In this document: piece after piece, positions 1 through 10,549 of the stretch
How positions within the stretch are numbered: position 1 is the stretch's first letter
How the letters are laid out: every line of letters begins with the position of its first letter
Source: Hybos culiciformis
Taxonomy: Eukaryota > Arthropoda > Insecta > Diptera > Hybotidae
NCBI GenBank assembly: GCA_964007475.1
Contig: OZ023273.1
Location: forward strand, 69,999,430-70,063,429
Reading direction: 5' to 3'
Length of the DNA: 64,000 nucleotides
The notes under the pieces: generated by a model
Database searches by the model: none
Seen by the model: only the letters and a program-made list of their open reading frames with translations
What the model was told of the DNA's origin: nothing
Translations under genes and position numbers: made by a program

Positions 1-59
1 ATTAGTAATAAAGAAATTGATTTCTATATATTCGAAGAGACCCCCTAAAAAGAGTATTT

Positions 60-1000
60 TTATGTACCAAATTTAAATGAAATCGGACAAAATTTTGAAA
101 TCCTCCCCTAGGGTAGGAGGTCAATAAATTTTTTGGTACGAAATTTATGTGTAATCATTTCCTCTTTTTACGTGTCAAATTTGAATGAAATCGGACGAAC
201 TTTTGAAGTCCGCCCCCGGAGCAGGCCGCTGAGTAGGAGGTCAACAAATTTTTTGTTACGAAATTGTGTGTAATTATTTCCTCTTCTTACGTGCCAAATT
301 TAAATGAAATCGGACTTTTAAAGTCCGCCCCGAGGGAGGTCCCTGGATAGGAGGTCAACAAATTTTTTGTTACGAAATTTGTGTGTAATCAGTTCTTTTA
401 ACATACCAAATTTGAATGAAATCGGACGAACTTTTAAAGTCCGCCCCGAGGAGAGTTCCCTGTGTAGGATGTCAACAAATTTTTTGTTACGAAATTTGTG
501 TGTAATTTTACGGCGCAGTGAAATAAGGCCGCGGGAAATAAGGCCGCGAGGAATTTTTTGCGGTCTTATTTCATTTTTCAAAATGAAATAAGACCGCGAG
601 GATTTTTTCGCGGCCTTATTTCATTTTGAAAAACGAAATAAGGCCGCGAAAAAATCTTCGCGGCCTTATTTCATTTTTCAAAATGAAATAAGACCGCAAC
701 AAAAAAACGTCGCGGCCTTATTTCCTGCGGCCTTATTTCCATCCCCCTAATTTTACGTAACAAATTTAAATGAAATCGGACGAACTTTTAAAGTCCGCCC
801 CCAGGGGGTCTCTGGGTAGGGGGTCTCTGGGTAGGAGGTCTTTGGGTAGGAGGTTCCTGGGTAGGAGGTCAACAAATTTTTTGTTACGAAATTTGTGTGT
901 AATCACTTCCTCCTTTTGCGTACCAAATTTGAATGAAATCGGACGAACTTTTGAAGTCCGCCCCCGGGGGAGGTCCCTGGGTAGGAGCCCAATCAAATTT
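60..1000. repeat. Tandem repeat array, unit about 112 bp, interrupted
   Basis: The phrase AAATGAAATCGGAC recurs near 78, 186, 305, 417, 771 and 933, giving a period of roughly 108-119 bp. Each unit also carries GGTCAACAAATTTTTTGT and a pyrimidine/purine pair around AAGTCCGCCCC. The last units are stretched by an internal short repeat of GGGTAGGAGGT. The gap between the fourth and fifth units is caused by the element at 512-747. Long open frames here are products of the repeat and not genes. Confidence 0.85.
512..747. mobile_element. Fold-back element A, word AAATAAGRCCGCG, 9-bp target duplication
   Basis: About ten copies of AAATAAGGCCGCG or AAATAAGACCGCG alternate in both orientations, so the whole 236 bp folds into hairpins. 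It is flanked by TAATTTTAC at 503-511 and again at 748-756, a perfect 9-bp duplication, and it interrupts the tandem array. The left end reads GGCGCAGTG and the right end, on the other strand, GGGGGATGG. It has no coding capacity. The 9-bp duplication would fit a Mutator-like transposase acting in trans, which is an inference. Confidence 0.8.
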
Positions 1001-1130
1001 TAAAATAGCCTATAACGACCCCCGACCTGACACAAAGACATGGTGTAAGTTTGAAAACGATCGGTTGAGCGGTTTAGGAGCCTATTCGGAACATACAAAC
1101 AGACAAACAGACAAACAGACAAACAGACAA
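1001..1130 (+). repeat. Probable retroelement 3' tail ending in (ACAAACAG)n
   Basis: After the tandem array comes a moderately GC-rich piece and then four to five copies of ACAAACAG/ACAG at about 1096-1130. Phrases such as GAGCGGTTTAGGAGCC followed by ACAAACAGAC microsatellites are common at the 3' ends of insect non-LTR elements. No reverse transcriptase is visible, so the assignment is tentative. Confidence 0.4.
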
Positions 1131-1309
1131 CTTCGGTTTTATATATATATAGATAAAATAATTATAAGCCGTAAACTTTTTAAAAAAGAAATGTTTGAAC
1201 GTGATCAGTATTTCTTTTGGAATATAATATTTATCATTGAAATATTCTTAATATCTCACAAAAATTTTGAGAAGCAACAAGCAAACATAAAAAAAATATA
1301 GAAAAACAG

Positions 1310-2065
1310 GGGGTCCAGAAATAATTTATACGGACATAATTTATACGAAAAAACGACATTATTCATACCATACAAATGAATTATGTCGCTTTCAGGCACG
1401 TCATAATTTATATATGAATAAAGTCGTTTTTTTGTCGTATAAATAATGTCGCTTTTAAAACGAGATTATTTATCATTTGAATAAAGTCGTTTTTTTTTCG
1501 TATAAATAATGTCGCTTCTAAACGACATTATTTCTACATGAATAAAGTCGTTTTTTGATCGTATGAATAATGTCATTTTTAAAACGACACTATTTATCGT
1601 ATGTGAGTAAAAACGAATGTTGGCCGTACAAAATGTAGGTGAACTGACATAACCGCGAATATTGTGTTCTAAGCAAAAGGGGAAGGGGGGGGCAGCAGGG
1701 CGGCGGGCGGGCGGTTGGTCAGTGGGATTTGCGGCGCCAACCAACCGCCCGCTCGCCGCCCTGCTGCCCCCCCTTCTCGTGTGTCTACCTCACAAATATT
1801 TTTTTTTTTACTCGCATACGATAAATAGTGTCGTTTTAAAAATGACATTATTCATACGATAAGAAAACGACATTGTTCATACGATAAATAATGTCGTTTT
1901 AAAAGCGACATTATTTATACAAAAAAAAAACGACATTATTTATCGTATGAATAATGTCGTTTTTTTTTGTATAAATAATGTCGCTTTCAAACGACATTAT
2001 TTATCGTATGAACAATGTCGTTTTTCTCGTATAAATTATGTCCGTATAAATTATTTCGTAGTGCC
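1310..2065. mobile_element. Fold-back element B, word ACGACATTATTTATCGTATG, 9-bp target duplication
   Basis: Flanked by GAAAAACAG at 1301-1309 and 2066-2074. The ends read GGGGTCCAGAAATAATTTAT and, on the other strand, GGCACTACGAAATAATTTAT. The arms are many alternating copies of ACGACATTATTTAT/ATAAATAATGTCG. The centre (about 1675-1775) is a GC-rich palindrome with GCAGCAGGGCGGCGGGCGGG on one side and its complement on the other. A second copy lies at 39669-40510. Non-coding; the open frames across it are repeat products. Confidence 0.85.
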
Positions 2066-2141
2066 GAAAAACAGCTGTCCCCGCAAATCTTGTTTTGCCA
2101 AATGAATATTTTTCGTTTTTCTTAATTAATATTTTATAAAT

Positions 2142-3062
2142 GGGTAGTTCCACGGAAACAGGCGGAAAACTAAATAAAAAATGTAAAAAAAAAAAATATT
2201 TTTGAGATTTAGATGCTTCAGATAATTTCGAACTTATTCTCAAAGGGAACACCGCATTTTTCGAATTTTTCGATTTTTCAAAGAATTTGTACCGAAAAGT
2301 CATTCCCGTGTAAGCAAACGAACCACGGTAATGACAAAAAAGCTGTTTTTCCATAATTTATTGGAAAAATTTCGAAATATTTAAAAGTTTTAATCAATTA
2401 AATTAAAAGAAAAAAAACAGAGAAATCTAAATAAAATTGATTAAAACATTTTTTTTAATATTTCAATTGTAAAAACACTTACCACGGTAATGACAAAATA
2501 GGTGTGAATTACAGAAAATTTTAAAATAACTGTTCACTACTGGTTTATTTTACTCGATTTAAAGATCACAACTAATAATATCAAGAAAAAATGGATTTAC
2601 TTCGCCAACTGAAATCGTGATTTTTAAATTATATTAATTGTATTCATTTTTTTTCACGTAATTTGCAAAAGGTTTGAAACTTTTACTGACACGGTAACAC
2701 TAATAAAATAATAGAAAAAAACGAATTAGAACTGTACTTTCTTAACTTTTTTTAAATTTTAGAGAGCCTTTCATGTATTATTTTTTTAATAATAAAATTT
2801 GTGAAGTATTTATTGAACATTAAAATAACGAATTTTAGTTTTGAATACAAACCAATTACTTAGTAACAGCCACGGTAATGACAAAATCAGTCTTTATGCT
2901 GCAATTTTTGCTAATAACAGTAAATATTTACATATTTTTTTTATTTGTCCTAAATGGTAATAATTCATTTAAAGTATTTTCAAGATTAAAATTTTTAATA
3001 TTTATACAGTTTACCCAAAAAGTATGGTAACATCGAATCGGCCAGTTTCCGTGGAACTACCC
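2142..3062. mobile_element. Terminal-inverted-repeat element, word CCACGGTAATGACAAAA
   Basis: The left end GGGTAGTTCCACGGAAAC is matched at the right end by GTTTCCGTGGAACTACCC. AAAT flanks both sides (2138-2141 and 3063-3066), a possible 4-bp target duplication. Inside, the phrase CCACGGTAATGACAAAA occurs near 2333, 2482 and 2870, with a degenerate copy near 2690. No transposase is visible, so it is non-autonomous. It starts only 76 bp after element B ends. Confidence 0.7.
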
Positions 3063-3170
3063 AAATCTAGATTTTAATGAAATAATGCTATTAATTTAAA
3101 GTATAATTTTCAAATGCTAGCTCTTTCTACGGATTAGTCGTGATTGGATATGATAAAGGATGGTCTATGA

Positions 3171-3950
3171 CAGTGATTCTTAACAAGGGGTACGTAAGAA
3201 GCTTACCAGGGAGCCGCCAAATTATGTAAAATGTACCCTAGAAAATATTTGTTTTATATTTTTTTTGAAATTCTTGGGGCTACTTAGAAAAAGAACTTTA
3301 TACATTACAAAACTCTGGATTCTAGATCTATATAGCAATTATAAAAATATGTACTAATTTAACATCTTTTTTTTTTTTTATTAAAGTTACCAAATCACTA
3401 GGTGGGATGCCTTTTATACTACAAGAACTATGGATTTGGTAATGAGGACAGGAAGTTTATACGGGATTAAAAAGTGGGACAGTTAGTAAGTAATCATTTA
3501 CACTCTTCTTAAAGCGGCGCAAGTCGTAAATCAAGCGTCCGCCAGCTGGCGTGAACAATGTTGATGGGAGAGCATCCAAATTCTCGAGGTGCGAACTGAA
3601 AACGAATCTCCGAAGCTCGTTCTATCACATCTGGGAATTTTGACGAAATATGGGTGTGAAGAAGAAGATACATTGCTAGGATTAATAAATGATTATAACC
3701 TGAAATCTATTTTCAAAACTAAAAATTTGTTACAACTTTGTGTATATATTCGTGGAGAATATCCTCTCCTATTTTCTGCAGCAATGTTAAATTTTCTGCC
3801 CTTCCCTAGCACATATTTGTGTGAAAAAGACTTCTCAACAATGATAGATATAAAAATAAAACAAAAAAACGCAATCGATTGCGATTAGACGCCTGCATGC
3901 GGATAGCATTACAAACAATAGAATCACCCGGGGTCTGCCTCATAATTTGA
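3171..3950 (+). mobile_element. hAT transposon remnant with ZBED-like transposase end
   Basis: The sequence CAGTGATTCTTAAC at 3171 matches the usual start of hAT elements related to ZBED genes. Downstream, the frame from about 3745 to 3890 reads FPSTYLCEKDFSTMIDIK and, past a stop, MRIALQTIES; this pattern is typical of the C-terminal dimerisation region of hAT/ZBED5-like transposases. The frame is broken and no matching right end was found, so this is a dead fragment. The piece at 3368-3660 is shared in inverted orientation with 8205-8495. Confidence 0.6.
3368..3660 (+). repeat. Dispersed repeat, inverted relative to 8205-8495 (left copy)
   Basis: Starting at a T-run and TTATTAAAGTTACC, about 290 bp are repeated as the reverse complement at 8205-8495. 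Shared landmarks include CAAATCACTAGGTGGGAT, AAATCAAGCGTCCGCCAGCT and TCTATCACATCTGGGAAT. Agreement is high but not perfect. The two copies lie 4.5 kb apart. Confidence 0.8.
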
Positions 3951-4205
3951 AAAAATAAAATAAAAAATACTTTGTCAATAAAAATTAAGTCTAGTCAAGT
4001 CACAAGTAATTAAATTTTTTTTTATATTATGCCACTGACTCAGTGGTTATGCAAAATTATAAACACATTTTGAATTTAATACTTTCAAGTATAAGTCAAT
4101 CTCTAAAAGTATATTTACAAATATGTACAAAATTAAATTGGAACATTTTTCCCTGAGTTAATTTCTTTAAATAGTTTCAAACAGTTAAAACTGCAAAGTA
4201 TATAA

Positions 4206-4523
4206 CAGACAAGCTCAAACTGCGGCTCATGAGCCGCATGCGGCTCTTTGACAATATTTTTGTGGCTCAATAAATTATTAAGTTGTAACTGAGATTTTGT
4301 ATTTTATTACACAATTTTAATATAATTTTTAAATGTATTAAATGTAATATTAAAGTTTTTTTTATATAATAAATAAATTTATTGAAAGATAAGAATTTAA
4401 AAAAAAATGCTTTTAATTAAGTAATAAAATTCAAATTTAAGTTTGCATAATAATTTTGCGGCTCTACAGTATTTTACGATTTTCGAACATGGCTCCCCAT
4501 GCATGAACCTTTGCGCACCCCTG
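4206..4523. mobile_element. Non-autonomous hAT element, 8-bp target duplication
   Basis: The left end CAGACAAGCTCAAACTGCGG is followed by CTCATGAGCCGCATGCGGCT; the right end, on the other strand, is CAGGGGTGCGCAAAGGTTCA. The flanks are GTATATAA at 4198-4205 and 4524-4531, a perfect 8-bp duplication. The CTCAAACTGCGGC start is a classic hAT (Charlie-like) terminus. At 318 bp it is a MITE with no coding sequence. Confidence 0.85.
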
Positions 4524-5029
4524 GTATATAATATGGTACATTAAAATGTAATTTATCATCAATTTTCGAAATTTATAAAAAAACTACGCAGACATTACTT
4601 TATTATCCACAAATATTAATTTGTACTTAATCAATATGAATCTTGCAATATTTCTGGATATTTACATAGCTTTGTAGTATTATAATCAAGTTCTAATTAC
4701 GTAAATCTGAATTTTATTCTATGATAGGTTAAAGAGAGATGAAGAAAAAAAATGGATAAAAATACTATGGCTAATTATTCAAACAAATTACACCAAATCA
4801 CAAATAATTTTATTTTTGGATGAAGGCCTACTAAAGTACTAGCTAAATCTTAATTGTGTTCAGAACTATTAAAAAACCAATTATTAAATTATTCATAATT
4901 TTTCAATTACAATTACTTTGTACTCATTACTTTTCAATTATAATTACTTTTTGAGGCCACAATTATTATTAACTCGTACACGAATTTGTCTCTGTATATT
5001 TCTTTTTTACTATTTTCGACCCACTTTTC

Positions 5030-5600
5030 GTCATCACAGCGAGCTGAAATTTGGCACAGGTTTATGTCGCGTGACAATTGAATCTATCAAATTTTGAACC
5101 GCAAATTTCCATGGACAACCTGGGAAATCGGGAAAAATCATTTGAAAATTTGGTACAAATGAGATTAGTGATAAATCCGTTTCAGGAAAAATGCAGTTTC
5201 CCGATTTTTCCGAAAAAAATTTCCGGAATTTTCCAACTTTTCCGGAAAATTTTCCGGTAAAAAAGTTTTCTAAATTATGCAGGATCAAGTTCCCTATCAA
5301 CTGGCATCATTACTTTCTCTCCGACAATGGCGAAAACTTGCTGATAAAATCCAGGAAAATTCATGTAAAACGCTTTTCCGCAGTTTTCCCGACCAAGGAA
5401 GCGTTTGAGCGTTTTACAACCTGAGGCAAAGTTGTAGAGCGAAATGAGTTGCATAAAGTTGCTTTTGTGGAAAACTGCATGGAAAACCCGGAAAAGCGAG
5501 AAAATCATCGGAAAAATTTTGATCGATATGATTAGTGATAAATCTTCAACAATCATGAAAACTTGCATTAAAAATCGAGGAAAATTTGTAATAACAATTT
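5030..5600. repeat. Region of iterated TTTTCCGG/CCGGAAAA words
   Basis: GGAAAA, TTTTCC and CCGGAAAATTTTCCGG recur in both directions through 5100-5580. A pair of degenerate direct copies contains GATTAGTGATAAATC at about 5162 and 5530. No clean ends or target duplication were found. It resembles the other word-iterated elements in this window but is more decayed. Confidence 0.45.
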
Positions 5601-5625
5601 AGTTAACGTGAAAAAGGGAGAAAAT

Positions 5626-5871
5626 AAAAATAAGTAAAAAAACGAGTTTTCAAACAAAACTGAGGCCAAGCCGCATAAAAAGTAGAAAATAAATTTTTCT
5701 TCGCGCACAGAGGTGGACTCAGATTTTTTGATTGGGACATTTCTCTTGAATATTCTTTCTCTTCATGAATCAAATCACTTATTGAAATGTCCCAATCAAA
5801 AAACCTTATTTTCTACTTTTTCATGCGGATTGGCCTCAGTTTTGTTTGAAAACTCGTTTTTTGCTTATTTT
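5626..5871. repeat. Long inverted repeat, arms about 66 bp
   Basis: The left arm carries AACGAGTTTTCAAACAAAAC followed by TGAGGCCAAGCCGCAT; the right arm is its near-exact reverse complement, ending AAACTCGTTTTTTGCTTATT. A second, inner inverted repeat, TTTTTTGATTGGGACATT near 5724 and its complement near 5782, lies between the arms. The whole could form a cruciform. Likely a MITE; no target duplication was identified. Confidence 0.7.
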
Positions 5872-7784
5872 TTTGTAGAAATATATTCATTATTTTTCAA
5901 ATATCTAGTCAATAACAAATATTTTTTTTTCAGAACTAAACAAATTTTGGTAATTGAAAATATTTGAATATTTACAGGTCCCTGTTATTGGATTAGAACT
6001 TCAAAAATATTATTTAGAAAATTTGTCTAACGTTCTAAAAAAAAGGATCTAAAAATTCTAAAAAAAAGTATCTGTAGCTTATATATCTCTATAAGATAAA
6101 ATAATTTATTTCAATTTAATTAATTGCTTTAACTTTTTATCAATAAAAAAATAATTAATAAAATTGAGTTTCTGATATTTTTTATAATTAATTTTATATT
6201 ATACCTATTATATTTAATATATTATATTAAATATTCTCATAAAAATAATGCTTATCATTATTTGAAAAAAAATAAAATAAAAATAAAGTTGCTAAAATTG
6301 TTCGCATTTCACCGAAAACAAAATAAAAATGTATATTGTGCTGCTGGCCAATTATTTTATATACAATGAAAATTTGAAAAATAGTAAGCTTATTAGGTAT
6401 GTATTTTTAAATTTAAGTTTCATGTTAGCATTACAATTAACCTTTTCATTTTAAAATAGCGTTGTATAAGGATTTAAAAAACCAAAAAATATTTTCAACG
6501 CTGATTAAATTTCAGAAAGGGAAGGAGGCCTTCACCTCAAAATTGCGCCTGAGGTCTCGAAAATGTATAGTCACTCTCACTGCACAATCAATTTTAAACA
6601 TTGAAAAATTATTAAAATAAGCTTTATTTGAAAAGGTCACTACACAGTACTTTAAGTATTTGTGCTGTTCTTCGTGTTAAATTGGAATTGTTATAACTAG
6701 AATCAATGAGAAGGCTCCTGATGTGTAGCTATTTAAAATTGTATTCTGCTATTTCCAGGTGAAATTTATGTTAATTATATTTTTATTTACCTTTTACTAG
6801 TACGATACTTACTTTTTGCTATGTAGGTAGAATATTATTTTTATTTTATTACTTTTTAAATGATTCATAATAAATATAACAATAACTCTATCATCGATTT
6901 CTTAAGTGCTTTATGGGCAAAAATGCAATGAAATATTAAAAAAACATTATTTCACATAATACAATATTTAATATAATTGAAAGTTAATGGATGATAACTT
7001 AAGTTTTAAATAAATTTTATAAAAAAAAATTTAAAGACCTAATTTTTTAATTTTGATTATCTTATATTAAAGTAAATTTTATGTTATTGTGGATTCTTGT
7101 GACATTTTGACTTTAAATTTCTTTTGAGCCGTACGTTTTACATAAATTACCAATAATTAAAATTTTATATGAAGAACTTCATTTAACGTAATTAATTAGA
7201 TTTTATTTTAGATTTTAGTCATCGAAATAACACAGTCGGGTGAAGTTGAAAAGTTATAAAAAAAAAAAATTTTAGACTTACAAAAAAATACACCAAAATA
7301 AATTTTAAAATATTAATATTTTAATTAGAAACAGAGCAATAATTTAACCAAAATATACTTAAATATTTTTATAACATGGCAGGTGGACACAGCAGCAAAT
7401 TCACTAACAGCTGCAATTGTAAGAAAATTATTTGAAATCACAGCGGTTAAAAAAGATTATTTTCTAGTAATATTTTTATACAATGTAGTGAAGAAAATTT
7501 GGAATCTGGAGTGTATTCTGGAATATAAACAACTCTGATGATACTATATATAAAGGCAAAAAAAAAATGAAAAATTTCAAAGATTCAAACGGGAGAATTG
7601 ATTAATTTCAAAGAAACTGAAACTTAGAAAAAATATATTTTTACAAAAACATGAATATCAAACATTTAAATAGGAAATTTACTCAATTTTAATGAACTAT
7701 TTTTATTCGACTGAAAAAAGGGTTATGTTTTTCGAATGTGGGTATGCATATAATATATGTATATTTCTTAGTCGCCTCGTAGCC
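5872..7784. other. AT-rich intergenic sequence, nothing recognised
   Basis: Low-complexity AT-rich DNA with homopolymer runs. I see no splice-bounded coding exon, no tRNA and no clear element ends. Confidence 0.6.
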
Positions 7785-7975
7785 TCGTAGTCTAAAGATT
7801 TTGACGGATTTTAAAATTTGAGATGTCATTAGTATCGTATTATTTCTAAGAGTAACAAAGGATATAACATTTTGGGTAGGGGGCTACGGCTAGGGTCTAT
7901 CGGGTTCAAAATATACAAAAAAAAATTATATGAAAAAAAGTAGCTCCGGGGTAATGAAATAAAGCCCCTAACCAA
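7785..7975 (+). repeat. Direct repeat, first copy (second at 8508-8690)
   Basis: The order of phrases GACGGATTTTAAAATTTGAG, GTGTCATTAG or ATGTCATTAG, TTTTGGGTA, CAAAATATACAAAAAAA and TAGCTCCGG is repeated at 8508-8690 in the same direction with noticeable divergence. The two copies bracket the inverted copy at 8205-8495, which suggests one composite or nested element. Confidence 0.65.
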
Positions 7976-8204
7976 AATTTTTAGTCAAGTAATATAATAC
8001 TTATACAAAAAATCTTTATACAAATATACTAGGTCATCAAAGAAAAGTTTGTTATTTTTACGAGCCTACCGAAAAAGATGGATAAAGATGTATATACTTT
8101 GTATATATACTTTGTTGGAATGGATACGTGTTCCCTGGAAGTAAAGGCTCCACTTCCTCAACTTCAAGTATTTTCACGTCAAACACGTACCGCTTCAACG
8201 TCAC

Positions 8205-8495
8205 ACCCATATTTCGTCAAAATTCCCAGATGTGATAGAACGAGCTTCGGAGATTCGTTTTCAATTCGCACCTCGAAAATGTAGAATGCTCTCCCTTCAA
8301 AACTGCTCCCGACAGCTGGCGGACGCTTGATTTACGACTTGCGCAGCTTTAAGAAGAGTGTAAATTATTACCTACTAATTGTTCCACTTTTTAATTCCAT
8401 CTAAACTTCCTGTCCTCATTACCAAATCCATACTTCTTAGAGTATAAAAGGTATCCCACCTAGTGATTTGGTAACTTTAATAAAAAAAAAAAAAT
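8205..8495 (-). repeat. Dispersed repeat, inverted copy of 3368-3660
   Basis: The reverse complement of this stretch matches 3368-3660, ending in a TTAATAAAAAAA run that corresponds to the T-run at 3368. The small open frame running through it has no recognisable domain and is treated as non-coding. Confidence 0.8.
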
Positions 8496-8507
8496 ATCAA
8501 CATGTAT

Positions 8508-8690
8508 GTCTACACGGTTTGACAGATTCTAAAATTTGAGGTGTCATTAGTTTCGTTTTAGTTGTGCGAGTGGCTTAGGACATACAATTTTTGGGTAAGG
8601 ACCTAGAGTTTGGGTGTCCCTGGCCCAAAATATACAAAAAAAAAAAAAATCAAAATAGATAGCTCCGGTGAAATGAAGATTATTCATGAC
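8508..8690 (+). repeat. Direct repeat, second copy of 7785-7975
   Basis: Shares the phrase order TTGACAGATTCTAAAATTTG, AGGTGTCATTAG, TTTTTGGGTAAGG, CCAAAATATACAAAAAAA and TAGCTCCGG with the first copy. It follows the inverted repeat directly. Confidence 0.65.
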
Positions 8691-8828
8691 CAGCAATTTG
8701 AAAATTCAACAACTCTTTTAATAACAGAAACTAAAAAGTGTTAAATAAAATAAATTATTTAAAAAAAAAACCCCGATTGCGCTAAACAATTTTGACGGAT
8801 AAGTAAAATCAACTATATATTGAGATCC

Positions 8829-8893
8829 GTATATAACATTAACCAATGTACCCCTTGCATTATTATATAACGTTAACCAATGTACCCCTTGCT
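8829..8893 (+). repeat. Two tandem copies of a ~38-bp unit
   Basis: The unit TATATAACRTTAACCAATGT followed by ACCCCTTGC occurs twice back to back. It sits at the 5' side of the LINE remnant and may mark its insertion point. Confidence 0.7.
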
Positions 8894-8894
8894 G

Positions 8895-9480
8895 AATTCG
8901 TCCACAAATTTTTAAGATCTTCTTTCACAATCTTTTAAAATGTAGGTCAAATAATTAAAAGTAAAGAACCCGAATATCTTTTTGATAACATATTTTTTTC
9001 TCAGTCAGATAAATACTGCTTCTCAGTTTTTCATTGTTCGCAGTGCTTCAATATGGAACCGCCTGCCTAACACAATCAAAAATGACCAGTCCCAAATTTT
9101 TTCAATGTTAATCAAATCCAATAAGACACTGAATTGCTTAATTACTTTTACTGAATTTATTAGTTCTCTTTCTTGAAAATTTTCTGTTTATTCCTCCTTA
9201 TTATTCTTAGACGTGTCTCATCATACCTCATATCCGAAGTCCCTTGCTTATTTTAGAATCATTAGCTAAATGTAATATGCATATATATAGATATGCTTTT
9301 TTTAAACTTCTTTATTGTTGCTATATTAATAGTGATTTCTTGCATTTTTGTTTTATTATTCAATTTAATCTCAGACAATTTTTTTTGTTAATTTTTTTTT
9401 TTTGTAAAAATAAGAATTTTCTTTTAGATTGATAAAATAATAAATAAATAATAAAAAATAAAAATTTCAACTGAAAAGCA
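8895..9480 (+). mobile_element. LINE remnant, C-terminal reverse-transcriptase tail
   Basis: The frame around 9020-9130 reads VRSASIWNRLPNTIKNDQSQ, the pattern that ends the ORF2 of many Jockey/CR1-type LINEs (R-S/T-x-x-x-W-N-x-L-P). Upstream, another frame gives KEPEYLFD, so there is a frameshift. The fragment is followed by an AT-rich tail with many AATAAA-like sequences. It is 5'-truncated and dead. Confidence 0.6.
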
Positions 9481-10549
9481 AAAGACCAATATTTAATGCA
9501 CCATGTAGGTTTTATTATACATAGTTCGATAGTTCTTAAACAAATAATAAATTATGTACTAACTTATAAATAACTTAAATTTTGGAAAAGATAATGGAGA
9601 CGAGGTCAAACAAAGAATTTTACAAAACATGTTCGTTGTAAAAATTTGAATAAAGGACAGAGGTGCATAACTGAATAATGAACCCTAAGTTCTTTCGGCA
9701 AAAACATTTATATTATTATATACATATATACTGCGAATTTCGAATTTATTTTCTAATAACCTACATACAGGATGTTTAAAAAATATAATATATATATAAT
9801 CTAATTTATTTTTATTTCATGTAATTAATTAATTAATAAATAGAATTCTGTATTTGTACATATGGAATGTTTAACAGAAAAATATAAAAATGTTGCTTGA
9901 TATTTTTAATAAAGTCAATGTTGATTCCCAAATTATTATGAGATATATATTTTAATTTCGAATTTATTTTTTGTTTAACATTATCTTACGTGTAATCTCG
10001 TTTGCTCTTTGAACCGCTCGGCTCCACTACTTCTTCATTTCTTTTGATGAATTCGTTGCCTGATTTTTTTAAATGCATTTCCTTTTAAAAGTTCAGAATT
10101 TCATACATCCAGAAATTCTGAATCAGAAAAAAAAAATGTATACCACATTCCTAAAGTTTGAATAAATTTTAACTTGGTTTATGCTATTCAGTATTACAAA
10201 TGCAAATATTTTTTGAATAAAAAAAGTCATTGCACTTTAGTCCGATGAAAGGAAAATAAATTAATTAAAAATACAATTAAAATAAAAATGTTGGTTATAA
10301 TAATGTTAAATTTTAATTTAAAGTATTAAATATATTTAAATTTTATTCATTAATTAAATGAAAAATTCAAATGAACCAATTTTAAAGAAAATTTCATTAT
10401 ATTTAATGTTTCATTCATAACGTGTTCGTATATAATGTAAGCAGTAATTAGACTATATGTTATTATTGTATTAGTATGTAACAATACATTGAGGTTAATT
10501 CGCAATATAATATATTACAGTGCATCATGTTAATATAAGTAAGTAAGTA
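9481..10549. other. AT-rich intergenic sequence, nothing recognised
   Basis: No coding exon or element could be supported here. Confidence 0.6.

Noticed and set aside
318..1003. Overlapping open frames on both strands with arginine-rich repeats
   Set aside because: They follow the ~112-bp tandem array exactly and have no domain; the peptide repeats are products of the DNA repeat.
4030..4045. CCACTG as right end of the hAT element starting at 3171
   Set aside because: Its flank does not repeat GTCTATGA, so no 8-bp duplication supports it.
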